Positions 1-5,846 of a stretch of DNA of 5,857 bases are shown in pieces. Under the pieces are notes generated by a model, which saw only the letters and a program-made list of their open reading frames with translations, was not told the origin of the DNA and did no database searches. Source of the DNA: an uncultured Dorea sp. (GTDB lineage Bacteria > Bacillota_A > Clostridia > Lachnospirales > Lachnospiraceae); the NCBI GenBank assembly GCA_948468495.1, contig CAOKJI010000144.1, positions 1-5,857 on the forward strand, given 5' to 3'. The position numbers and the translations under genes were made by a program. The first letter of the stretch is position 1. Every line of letters begins with the position of its first letter.

Positions 1-923
1 TGGAGGACAGCGGGTATATGTCCAGAGTCGCATTTGTCATGGATGATATTATGAGCGGCCTCGGCTTATCCGGCCGGGCGTTTATTCCGCTTCTTCTTGG
101 ATTCGGGTGCTCTGTGCCTGCGATTATGGCTTCCCGGGCTTTAGAACACCGCAAAGACCGGATGAAAACCATATTAATCACACCTTTCATGTCCTGCAGC
201 GCCAGACTTCCGATTTATGTGCTGTTTTCTTCCATGTTTTTCGGGAAATACGCCATGGCGGTGTGTTATTCCATGTATCTGCTCGGTATCGCCGTTGCTA
301 TTCTTACGGCCTTTATTCTGTCTAAGATAGACGGGAGCAAATCCGAGCATGCGCTGCTTATCGAGCTTCCGGAATACAAAACGCCCAATGCCAGAACCAT
401 TGCCATTTATGTATGGGAGAAAGTCAAGGATTATTTAACAAGAGCCGGAACTATCATTTTCCTGGCCTCTGTGATTATGTGGATATTGCTCAATTTCGGT
501 CCTACCGGATATGTGACCGATATCAGCATAAGCTTTGGCTCCTATATCGGCAAATTCATCGTACCCCTATTCCGGCCTCTGGGTCTGGGTTACTGGCAGA
601 TTATCGTGGCTCTGATTGCGGGAATTGCCGCCAAAGAAGTCGTAGTATCAAGCTGCGGAGTGCTCTTTGGCATCCAGAACATCGCCACTGCCCAGGGCAT
701 GGGCACAGCCCTTACCGCCCTAAATTCCATCGGATTCGGTATGGCGAATGCATATGCCCTGATGGTATTCTGCCTGCTCTATGTACCATGTACGGCAACC
801 ATCGCTACCATCCACCGGGAAGTGGGAAGCCGGAAGACCACCGCGCTATTCGTACTCTTCCAGCTTGGTACCGCATGGATTGTAAGCTTCCTGTTCTATC
901 AGGGATTATCACTTGTTCTGTAA
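1..923 (+). CDS. feoB: Ferrous iron transport protein B, C-terminal membrane part (5'-truncated by window edge)
   Basis: FeoB is the inner-membrane Fe(II) uptake protein, with an N-terminal G-protein domain and a C-terminal transmembrane pore. Only the last ~306 residues are present: the frame is open from base 3 (reads EDSGYMSR) to the TAA at 921-923, so the Met codon at 18 is internal and not a start. Visible family motifs, numbered from base 3, are the glycine/cysteine segment FGCSVPAI (~34-41), the first gate motif SCSARLPIY (~64-72), AAKEVVVSSCG (~209-219), and the second gate-like segment FCLLYVPCTATIA (~256-268). Hydrophobic segments lie at roughly 55-79, 82-108, 150-166, 198-223, 251-270 and 279-304. 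The conserved Cys residues in the two gate regions are intact. The GTPase domain, the promoter and any feoA lie outside the window. The protein ends without a cysteine-rich tail. It converges with the aldehyde dehydrogenase gene 18 bases away. The family call is very secure. Confidence 0.97.
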   Translation, partial: EDSGYMSRVAFVMDDIMSGLGLSGRAFIPLLLGFGCSVPAIMASRALEHRKDRMKTILITPFMSCSARLPIYVLFSSMFFGKYAMAVCYSMYLLGIAVAILTAFILSKIDGSKSEHALLIELPEYKTPNARTIAIYVWEKVKDYLTRAGTIIFLASVIMWILLNFGPTGYVTDISISFGSYIGKFIVPLFRPLGLGYWQIIVALIAGIAAKEVVVSSCGVLFGIQNIATAQGMGTALTALNSIGFGMANAYALMVFCLLYVPCTATIATIHREVGSRKTTALFVLFQLGTAWIVSFLFYQGLSLVL

Positions 924-941
924 AATCAGAATAGATTCTAT

Positions 942-2309
942 TTATTGGATTTTCTTAAGCAGGGCCAGCTTGTTTTTGAAAGGCGCATAGCGTATGGGGA
1001 CGTCTATCAGCAAGGATTTCTTCATGATACTCTTCCTGTGAGTAAATGTATCGAAGCTGTCTTTTCCATGATAGCCTCCCATACCGCTGTTTCCTACCCC
1101 GCCGAAAGGCATGTGGGAGGTTGCAAGATGTACGACCGTATCGTTGATGCAGCCTCCGCCGTAGGAAATGTGTTTCAGAACTTTCCTTTCCCGCCGTTTG
1201 TCCTTCGTAAAATAGTAGAGCGCCAGGGGGCTTGGCCGCGCATTTACCATCTGAATCACTTCTTTTATATCATAGAAGGTAAGTACCGGAAGCAGCGGTC
1301 CGAAGATCTCTTCCTGCATCACCGCGCTTTCCCAATCTACCTGGTCTAAAATGGTCGGCGCAATCTTGAGACGCGCCCGGTCGCTTTCTCCGCCAGACAC
1401 AATGTGCGCGCCCTCCATAAGTCCCAGCACCCTGTCAAAATGCTTCTCATTAATCATCTTCGGATACTCTTCATTTGCCAGCGCATCCTTGCCGTACATT
1501 TTGCGGATGCATTTGCCAATCTGCTTTATTAGCTTGTCCTTAACGCTTCTTTGTACCAATATATAATCGGGCGCTACGCAGGTCTGACCGGAATTTAAGA
1601 ATTTCCCCCAGACAATCCGCTTCGCAGCCAGCTTAATATCCGCCGTCTCATCCACAATACATGGACTCTTTCCTCCAAGTTCTAAGCTCACTGGAGTTAA
1701 ATGCGCAGAAGCCTTCTCCATCACATATTTCCCTACGTTTACACTACCGGTAAAGAAAATATAGTCAAATTTCTCATCCAACAGCGCCTGATTGGCCTCC
1801 CTGCCGCCCTCTACTACCGCAATGTATTCCTCCGAAAACAATTCCTTTATCATCCCAGCCATCAGCCTGGTGGTTGCCGGCGAATAAGCCGAGGGCTTCA
1901 CTACCGCGCAATTTCCGGCGCACATAGCGCCAGCTAAAGGGGCAATCGTAAGCTGGAACGGATAGTTCCATGGAGACATAATCAACACTACTCCATAGGG
2001 CTCCTGATAGATAAAAGACTTCGACGGAAATTGAGTAATCGGCGTCCTCACCCGCTTGGGCGCAGCCCATTTGCGCAAATGCTTCAGCGTATACTTAATC
2101 TCTTCTTTTACAATTCCAATCTCGGTTGCGTAGGCCTCAAAAGGAGATTTATTCAAATCCTGATACAAGGCGTCCATAATCTCCTGCTCGTGCTCGCAAA
2201 TCCACTGGTACAGCTTCTTAAGCTGTGCGATTCTAAAGTTCACATCCTTGCATTCCCCTTTACCAAAATACGCCCTCTGGGCATGCAGCATGTTCTTATA
2301 TTCAGCCAA
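942..2309 (-). CDS. NAD(P)-dependent aldehyde dehydrogenase, class 3 type
   Basis: This 455-residue protein is predicted to oxidise aldehydes to carboxylic acids with NAD(P)+ in the cytosol. Its length and numbering match the short class 3 (ALDH3/YwdH-like) branch rather than the ~490-500-residue classes. Motifs seen are SPWNYPFQL (112-120, Asn114 for the oxyanion hole), VVKPSAYSP (136-144), the nucleotide-binding FFTGSVNVGK (185-194), LELGGKSP (209-216, general base Glu210), NSGQTCVAPDY (239-249, catalytic Cys244), EEIFGP (333-338) and MPFGGVGNSGMGGYHGK (400-416). All key residues are intact. The start is TTG (reads M-A-E-Y-K), chosen because GAGGAGG lies 8 bases upstream; the first ATG, at codon 7, is too far from it. 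It is the second gene of a probable operon with the MalY-type gene 43 bases upstream. The natural substrate cannot be told from sequence; medium- or long-chain and aromatic aldehydes are typical of the class. Confidence 0.95.
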   Translation of the reverse strand: MAEYKNMLHAQRAYFGKGECKDVNFRIAQLKKLYQWICEHEQEIMDALYQDLNKSPFEAYATEIGIVKEEIKYTLKHLRKWAAPKRVRTPITQFPSKSFIYQEPYGVVLIMSPWNYPFQLTIAPLAGAMCAGNCAVVKPSAYSPATTRLMAGMIKELFSEEYIAVVEGGREANQALLDEKFDYIFFTGSVNVGKYVMEKASAHLTPVSLELGGKSPCIVDETADIKLAAKRIVWGKFLNSGQTCVAPDYILVQRSVKDKLIKQIGKCIRKMYGKDALANEEYPKMINEKHFDRVLGLMEGAHIVSGGESDRARLKIAPTILDQVDWESAVMQEEIFGPLLPVLTFYDIKEVIQMVNARPSPLALYYFTKDKRRERKVLKHISYGGGCINDTVVHLATSHMPFGGVGNSGMGGYHGKDSFDTFTHRKSIMKKSLLIDVPIRYAPFKNKLALLKKIQ

Positions 2310-2317
2310 ATTCTTCG

Positions 2318-2324
2318 CCTCCTC
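2318..2324 (-). promoter_or_regulatory. Shine-Dalgarno GAGGAGG that fixes a TTG start
   Basis: On the minus strand GAGGAGG is followed by 8 bases and then TTG at 2309-2307. The next in-frame ATG (2291-2289) would be 26 bases away. This spacing is the reason for calling the rare TTG start of the aldehyde dehydrogenase. Confidence 0.85.
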
Positions 2325-2352
2325 AAATCCAATTCATTTCCCCAAAATAATC

Positions 2353-3561
2353 TTATCTGCAAAATACGTACTTTTCAAGCCGCCGGAATGCTTCTTCTAC
2401 CCGCACAAGAGGAAGCGCCAGATTCATACGAATGTGACAGGAACCGCCAAACATTCGTCCGTCCTGCCAGAGTACTCCGGCTCTGCAGCCTGCCATCTGT
2501 ATCTCATCTATCGTCCTGCCATGGTTTTCACACCATTTCGTACAATCCAGAAACAGCATATAGGTTCCCTCCGGTTTTGCAGCCTCTACGCCGTCAAAGC
2601 GCTCTCTGATGTAATCGCAGGCAAAATCCACATTCCCCGCAAGCACCTGACACAGCTCGTCCACCCACCGTCCTCCTTCTGTGCTGTAAGCTCCTGTCAG
2701 CGCATGCATGGACAATACATTCATATTATTATAATGAGACAGAGACGCTTCCCTTTCTATTCTATCCCGAAGCTTCTTATTATAGATGATATGGTAGCTG
2801 CCTATCAGCCCTGCCAGATTGAAAGTCTTAGAAGGCGCATACAGCGCTATGGTCCGGTTCTTGGCGTCCTCGCTGACAGACTGTGTAGGGATATGCCGGT
2901 TACCATACAGAATGATATCCGACCAGATTTCATCTGAAATGACTGTCACATCATATTTTTCAAATAACTCCATCGCCCTTTTGATTTCTTCGTAATCCCA
3001 TACACGTCCGCAGGGATTGTGCGGTGAACAAAAGATTGCTGTGTGAATCTTTTCATTCACAATCTTACGCTCCATATCCGCATAATCCATACGCCACACG
3101 CCCCTCTCATCCCGAATCAGCGGCGAGCGTACGATATGATATCCGTTATTGTTCAAAACCTTCGTAAATCCTGTGTAGGTAGGCGAATGTACCAAAACAG
3201 ACTCACCTTTGGAGCAGCATACGTTCAACGCGCTGACCACGCCGCCCAGCACACCATTCTCATAACCGATACATTCCCTGGTTAACCCCGTCACACCATG
3301 TCTGGTTTCCTGCCACCAGATAATGGAATCATAATACGCATCAGAGGGAAGAAAATAACCGAAAGCCGGATGACTCAGTCTCTGGCTGACTGCCTCCTGA
3401 ATACCAGGAAATACCGGAAAATTCATATCCGCCACCCACATAGGAATCAGCGTAATGTCTTCCATCCATTCAACAGGCTTTCCAAGCGCCTCCTCCGGTG
3501 CATCCAGAGCCAGAGCGTCATGCCCCTTCCTCTCAATTATCGACGTAAAATCATATTTCAT
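2353..3561 (-). CDS. MalY/PatB-type PLP-dependent aminotransferase / cystathionine beta-lyase (C-S lyase)
   Basis: This 402-residue fold-type I PLP enzyme belongs to the aminotransferase class I/II superfamily, MalY/PatB branch. Characterised members cleave C-S bonds of cystathionine, cysteine or cysteine conjugates to give a thiol (or H2S), pyruvate and ammonia. Visible features are the MalY-type N-terminal motif MWVADMNF (41-48), FGYF (67-70), SPTYTGF (126-132, ring-stacking Tyr), SPHNPCGRVW (179-188, Asn182), the ISDEIWSD segment (208-215, Asp210 contacting the pyridine nitrogen), APSKTFNLAGL (242-252, Schiff-base Lys245) and HIRMNLALP (376-384, Arg378 for the substrate carboxylate). Length is normal for the family. 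In the N-terminal motif, Asn replaces the second Asp of the usual ADMDF. The start ATG has AAAGGAG 9 bases upstream (3571-3577). It probably heads a two-gene operon with the aldehyde dehydrogenase. Whether it acts as lyase or transaminase cannot be decided from sequence. Confidence 0.93.
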   Translation of the reverse strand: MKYDFTSIIERKGHDALALDAPEEALGKPVEWMEDITLIPMWVADMNFPVFPGIQEAVSQRLSHPAFGYFLPSDAYYDSIIWWQETRHGVTGLTRECIGYENGVLGGVVSALNVCCSKGESVLVHSPTYTGFTKVLNNNGYHIVRSPLIRDERGVWRMDYADMERKIVNEKIHTAIFCSPHNPCGRVWDYEEIKRAMELFEKYDVTVISDEIWSDIILYGNRHIPTQSVSEDAKNRTIALYAPSKTFNLAGLIGSYHIIYNKKLRDRIEREASLSHYNNMNVLSMHALTGAYSTEGGRWVDELCQVLAGNVDFACDYIRERFDGVEAAKPEGTYMLFLDCTKWCENHGRTIDEIQMAGCRAGVLWQDGRMFGGSCHIRMNLALPLVRVEEAFRRLEKYVFCR

Positions 3562-3629
3562 AGCGCGATTCTCCTTTACAACAAGGGGCTGTTACAAAAT
3601 AACTCTACATACAATAGATGAATTATCAA

Positions 3630-3647
3630 ACACGCTCCAGAACGTGT
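3630..3647 (-). terminator. Short hairpin between apt and the MalY-type gene, possible weak apt terminator
   Basis: On the minus strand ACACGTT pairs with AGCGTGT (7 pairs, one G-T wobble) around a CTGG loop. The downstream tract is TTGATAATT, which is AT-rich but not a run of T. It lies about 70 bases past the apt stop. It could instead sit at the 5' end of the MalY-type transcript, because a possible promoter lies just upstream (3659-3686). Function is uncertain. Confidence 0.35.
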
Positions 3648-3658
3648 CTCAGCCATAT

Positions 3659-3686
3659 ATTGTATTTCAGTTATATTTTGCGACAA
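3659..3686 (-). promoter_or_regulatory. Possible sigma-70-type promoter for the MalY-type gene
   Basis: On the minus strand TTGTCG (4 of 6 to TTGACA) is followed by 16 bases and TACAAT (5 of 6 to TATAAT). The predicted start of transcription would be near 3652, leaving a ~90-base leader that contains the hairpin at 3630-3647. The -35 match is only moderate and this AT-rich gap can give chance matches. Confidence 0.35.
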
Positions 3687-3716
3687 CCCCATTCCATACA
3701 TCTTATTGACAATGTC

Positions 3717-4241
3717 TTAATTCCCTTCATAACGGATAACGCTGTCTACCGCATACTTTGCCAGCTTCTCTCGCCCTTTGAGTCCTGCAAGCTCCATAAG
3801 GAATACAATCTTCACCACTTCGCCGCCAAGCTGCTCCACCAGCTTCACCGCCGCTTCAATAGTTCCGCCTGTCGCAATCAGGTCGTCAATCAATACCACC
3901 TTCTGGCCTGGCTTCACTGCATCTTTGTGCATCTCAATCACTGCGCTTCCGTATTCTAATTCATATTCCATAGATACCGTCTCTCTGGGCAGCTTCCCTT
4001 TCTTACGCACCAGCACAAACGGTTTATGCAGGTTATAAGCAACCGGCATTCCAAAGATAAATCCTCTGGACTCCGTACCTGCAATCACATCAAAATCAAT
4101 ACCCTCTAACCGCTTCTGAATCTCATCAATGGCAAGATGGAGTCCGTCCGCATCCTGCAGAACGCTGGTCACGTCCCGGAAAATAATGCCCTCTTCCGGA
4201 AAATCCGGAATACTTACTACATATTCTTCAATATTCTTCAT
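3717..4241 (-). CDS. apt: Adenine phosphoribosyltransferase
   Basis: This enzyme makes AMP and diphosphate from adenine and PRPP, the one-step purine salvage reaction in the cytosol. The 174-residue protein is normal length for the family. Visible motifs are PDFPEEGIIFRD near the N-terminus (12-23), AGTESRGFIFG (54-64), the flexible-loop stretch around RKKGKLPRETVSMEYELEYG (79-98), and the PRPP-binding motif VVLIDDLIATGGT (115-127) with its paired Asp119-Asp120. The start MKNIEEY is chosen because AAAGGAG lies 9 bases upstream and the family begins here. A longer frame starting at 4286 has no ribosome site, and its start lies upstream of the putative -10 box. The gene seems to have its own promoter and so need not depend on read-through from the FAD gene. 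The first seven codons are a perfect 10-bp tandem repeat (4221-4240). Confidence 0.97.
   Translation of the reverse strand: MKNIEEYVVSIPDFPEEGIIFRDVTSVLQDADGLHLAIDEIQKRLEGIDFDVIAGTESRGFIFGMPVAYNLHKPFVLVRKKGKLPRETVSMEYELEYGSAVIEMHKDAVKPGQKVVLIDDLIATGGTIEAAVKLVEQLGGEVVKIVFLMELAGLKGREKLAKYAVDSVIRYEGN
4221..4240 (-). repeat. Perfect 10-bp tandem repeat inside the apt start region
   Basis: The plus strand reads ATATTCTTCA twice without a gap. On the coding strand it makes up codons 1-7 of apt except the first A of the ATG. The encoded residues (M-K-N-I-E-E-Y) are typical of Apt, so the repeat may simply reflect coding constraint. Confidence 0.9.
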
Positions 4242-4250
4242 CTGTATCCG

Positions 4251-4257
4251 CTCCTTT
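4251..4257 (-). promoter_or_regulatory. apt Shine-Dalgarno AAAGGAG
   Basis: AAAGGAG on the minus strand, 9 bases before the ATG at 4241-4239, decides the apt start in favour of the 174-residue form over the longer frame. Confidence 0.85.
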
Positions 4258-4276
4258 GTATCATACTCTGTGTCCC

Positions 4277-4285
4277 AGTATAGCA
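4277..4285 (-). promoter_or_regulatory. Probable extended -10 promoter of apt
   Basis: The minus strand reads TGC-TATACT, a TGn-TATAAT-like extended -10 with 5 of 6 matches in the hexamer. No good -35 is seen at 16-18 bases, as is common for extended -10 promoters. Transcription would start near 4270, giving a ~29-base leader that carries the apt ribosome site. Confidence 0.55.
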
Positions 4286-4333
4286 CAATTCCTGATAAAT
4301 AGCCATATCTTTACCGCATCGCCTCATTCAGCC

Positions 4334-4375
4334 AGTAACAATTTAGCTGTCGTCTGCTCCGGCTAAACTGTTACT
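4334..4375 (-). repeat. Long inverted repeat (14-bp stem) overlapping the stop codon of the FAD gene; possible terminator
   Basis: The arms 4334-4347 and 4362-4375 pair over 14 positions (one G-T wobble in the RNA) around a 14-base loop. The right arm contains the TAA stop (4371-4373) of the FAD oxidoreductase. No T-run follows on the minus strand (GGCTGAATGAGG), so it is not a canonical intrinsic terminator. It may still stabilise the 3' end or limit read-through into apt. The element is flanked on both sides by TTCAGCC (4327-4333 and 4375-4381). Confidence 0.6.
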
Positions 4376-5738
4376 TCAGCCTCCTTGCCACATGGACTCC
4401 GCTGGCCGACGCATGGGACAGGGAATGCGTAACCCCGCTGCAGTCCCCGATTACAAAGAGTCCCTTATGTCTGGTCTCCAGATTCTCATTGATTTCCACT
4501 TCCATATTATAGAATTTCACTTCCACACCATAAAGCAGCGTATCATCATTGGCTGTTCCCGGCGCAATCTTGTCCAGCGCATAAATCATCTCGATAATGC
4601 CGTCCAGAATCCGCTTCGGCATCACCAGGCTTAAATCTCCAGGCGTAGCCGCCAGCGTAGGATTCACATAACTCTCCGCAATCCTCGCGGGCGTACTTCT
4701 CCTTCCCCGAATCAAATCGCCGAACCTCTGCACCATCACACCGCCGCCCAGCATATTGGACAGCCTTGCAATGCTCTCGCCGTAGCCGTTGCTGTCCTTA
4801 AAGGGCTCGGAAAAATGCTTGGAAACCAGCAGTGCGAAATTCGTATTCTCCGTATGCTTTTTCGGGTCCTCGTAGCTGTGCCCATTTACCGTTATAATAC
4901 CATTCGTATTCTCATTTACCACAACGCCCCGGGGATTCATACAGAATGTCCTCACCAAATCCTCGAATTTTGCAGTGCGGTACACAATCTTGCTCTCATA
5001 GAGCTCATCTGTCAGATGCGCGAATACCTCCGCCGGAAGCTCCACCCTCACGCCAATATCAACCCGGTTGGATTTGGTCGGAATCTCTAACTCCCTGCAC
5101 ACGCCTTCCATCCACTTGCTTCCGCTTCTTCCTGCAGAAATCACGCAATTCTTACAAGTATAGACAGCGTCTTTTGTATGGACTTCGTATTCTTCCCCGC
5201 TTTTGCACACTCTCTCCACAGGAGTCAGAAAATGAAATGTGACTTTCTCTTTTAATTCATGATACAGATTCTCCAGAACAATATAATTAATGTCTGTCCC
5301 CAGATGGCGAACCGACGCATCCAGAAGATGCAAATCATTCTGCAAACATGTCTTCTTAATCTCTGTATTGGCGGTAGAATACAACTTCGTCCCTTCCCCG
5401 CCATGAGAAATGTTAATAGCGTCCACATATTCCATCAGTGAAATCGCCTCTTTCTTCCCGATATACTCGTGGAGCGTCCCGCCAAACTGGTTGGTAATAT
5501 TGTATTTTCCGTCTGAAAATGCCCCCGCGCCTCCAAATCCGTTCATAATCCCACAGCTTTTACAGTGGATGCAGGTCTTAACCTTCTTTCCGTCAATGGG
5601 ACATTTCCTCTTTTCCAGACTGTTACCCGCCTCGAATATTCCAATCTTTAATTCCGGTTTTAATTTTACCAATTCATACGCCGAGAAAATTCCTCCCGGC
5701 CCGGCTCCGATAATAATTACATCATAATCCATATCCAT
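4371..5738 (-). CDS. Uncharacterised FAD-dependent oxidoreductase (COG2509-like) with N-terminal cysteine cluster
   Basis: This 455-residue, probably cytosolic flavoprotein has a Rossmann FAD site at the very N-terminus: DVIIIGAGPGG (6-16, GxGxxG) with Glu36 closing the second strand. A C-terminal FAD-contacting segment GLFVIGDCSGVTHSLSHA (426-443) is also present. Between them lie a cysteine set C46-x9-C56-x2-C59-x2-C62 and the glycine-rich GFGGAGAFSDGK (67-78), which resemble the COG2509 family of predicted FAD-dependent dehydrogenases. Substrate and electron partner are unknown; the cysteines could bind a metal or an Fe-S centre, but this is inference. The usable in-frame starts are ATG 5738 and ATG 5732; an in-frame stop at 5769-5771 rules out a longer form. 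The nearest Shine-Dalgarno (5754-5764) is unusually far from both because of a 13-bp tandem duplication. The stop is inside an inverted repeat. No transmembrane segment or signal peptide is seen. Confidence 0.9.
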   Translation of the reverse strand: MDMDYDVIIIGAGPGGIFSAYELVKLKPELKIGIFEAGNSLEKRKCPIDGKKVKTCIHCKSCGIMNGFGGAGAFSDGKYNITNQFGGTLHEYIGKKEAISLMEYVDAINISHGGEGTKLYSTANTEIKKTCLQNDLHLLDASVRHLGTDINYIVLENLYHELKEKVTFHFLTPVERVCKSGEEYEVHTKDAVYTCKNCVISAGRSGSKWMEGVCRELEIPTKSNRVDIGVRVELPAEVFAHLTDELYESKIVYRTAKFEDLVRTFCMNPRGVVVNENTNGIITVNGHSYEDPKKHTENTNFALLVSKHFSEPFKDSNGYGESIARLSNMLGGGVMVQRFGDLIRGRRSTPARIAESYVNPTLAATPGDLSLVMPKRILDGIIEMIYALDKIAPGTANDDTLLYGVEVKFYNMEVEINENLETRHKGLFVIGDCSGVTHSLSHASASGVHVARRLK

Positions 5739-5751
5739 AATCCATATCCAT
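5726..5751 (-). repeat. Perfect 13-bp tandem duplication on the start codon of the FAD gene
   Basis: The plus strand reads AATCCATATCCAT twice (5726-5738, 5739-5751). The 13-base period extends over 5723-5754. On the coding strand each unit is ATGGATATGGATT, so four ATGs lie in the repeat. The two in the upstream unit (5751, 5745) are out of frame with the protein; the two in the downstream unit (5738, 5732) are in frame. Confidence 0.95.
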
Positions 5752-5846
5752 AATTCCTTTCCTTCTTTTCATTCCGGTATACCGTATCGGACGAAGTCCG
5801 CCAGCCCGGAAGGTATGTGCTAAAGGGTGCCCGGAGGGTATACCTT
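5752..5846. promoter_or_regulatory. Divergent intergenic region with palindromes and direct repeats
   Basis: The region lies between the FAD gene and a probable plus-strand gene. It contains the perfect palindrome CGGTATACCG (5775-5784), a second GGTATACC palindrome (5837-5844) whose centre is 61 bases away, a 5-bp-stem hairpin CGGAC-GAA-GTCCG (5788-5800), and an imperfect direct repeat GCCCGGAAGGTAT / GCCCGGAGGGTAT (5804-5816, 5829-5841; one mismatch). These could be operators of a shared regulator. No convincing -35/-10 pair was found on either strand. Confidence 0.45.
5754..5764 (-). promoter_or_regulatory. Shine-Dalgarno AAGGAAAGGAA, misplaced relative to the FAD gene start
   Basis: Measured from AAGGA, the spacing is 8 bases to the out-of-frame ATG at 5751 but 21 bases to the in-frame ATG at 5738. 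Measured from AAAGG, the distances are 4 and 17. The best-placed ATG therefore opens only a 9-codon frame (MDMDYGYGL) that ends at TGA 5724-5722. Confidence 0.7.

Noticed and set aside
413..934. 173-codon plus-strand frame inside feoB
   Set aside because: It overlaps the secure FeoB frame throughout and has no membrane or domain pattern of its own.
928..942. Small hairpin between feoB and the aldehyde dehydrogenase as a bidirectional terminator
   Set aside because: The stem is only 4-5 nearly all A-T pairs with a 3-4 base loop, too weak to support the call.
2031..2609. 192-codon plus-strand open frame across the aldehyde dehydrogenase start
   Set aside because: Antisense to two well-supported genes, with low-complexity basic composition and no family resemblance.
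2248..2937. 229-codon plus-strand open frame opposite the MalY-type gene
   Set aside because: It lies antisense to a clear PLP enzyme and runs across the gap into the aldehyde dehydrogenase; the protein has no recognisable domain, so it is a shadow frame.
3591..3603. GTTA-CAAAA-TAAC inverted repeat as an operator of the MalY-type gene
   Set aside because: Four-base arms in AT-rich DNA occur often by chance and no known regulator motif matches.
3706..3733. Plus-strand TTGACA-N16-CATAAC as an antisense promoter into apt
   Set aside because: The -35 is perfect but the -10 matches only 4 of 6, and the AT-rich gap makes chance matches likely.
4242..4286. 15-residue N-terminal extension of Apt starting at ATG 4286
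   Set aside because: There is no ribosome site, its start lies upstream of the putative -10 box, and Apt proteins normally begin at the MKNIEEY position, which has a good AAAGGAG.
5812..5823. ATG TGC TAA after GGAAGG as an upstream start-stop element on the plus strand
   Set aside because: The ATG is only a couple of bases from the ribosome-like site and the frame is two codons long, so it is indistinguishable from chance.
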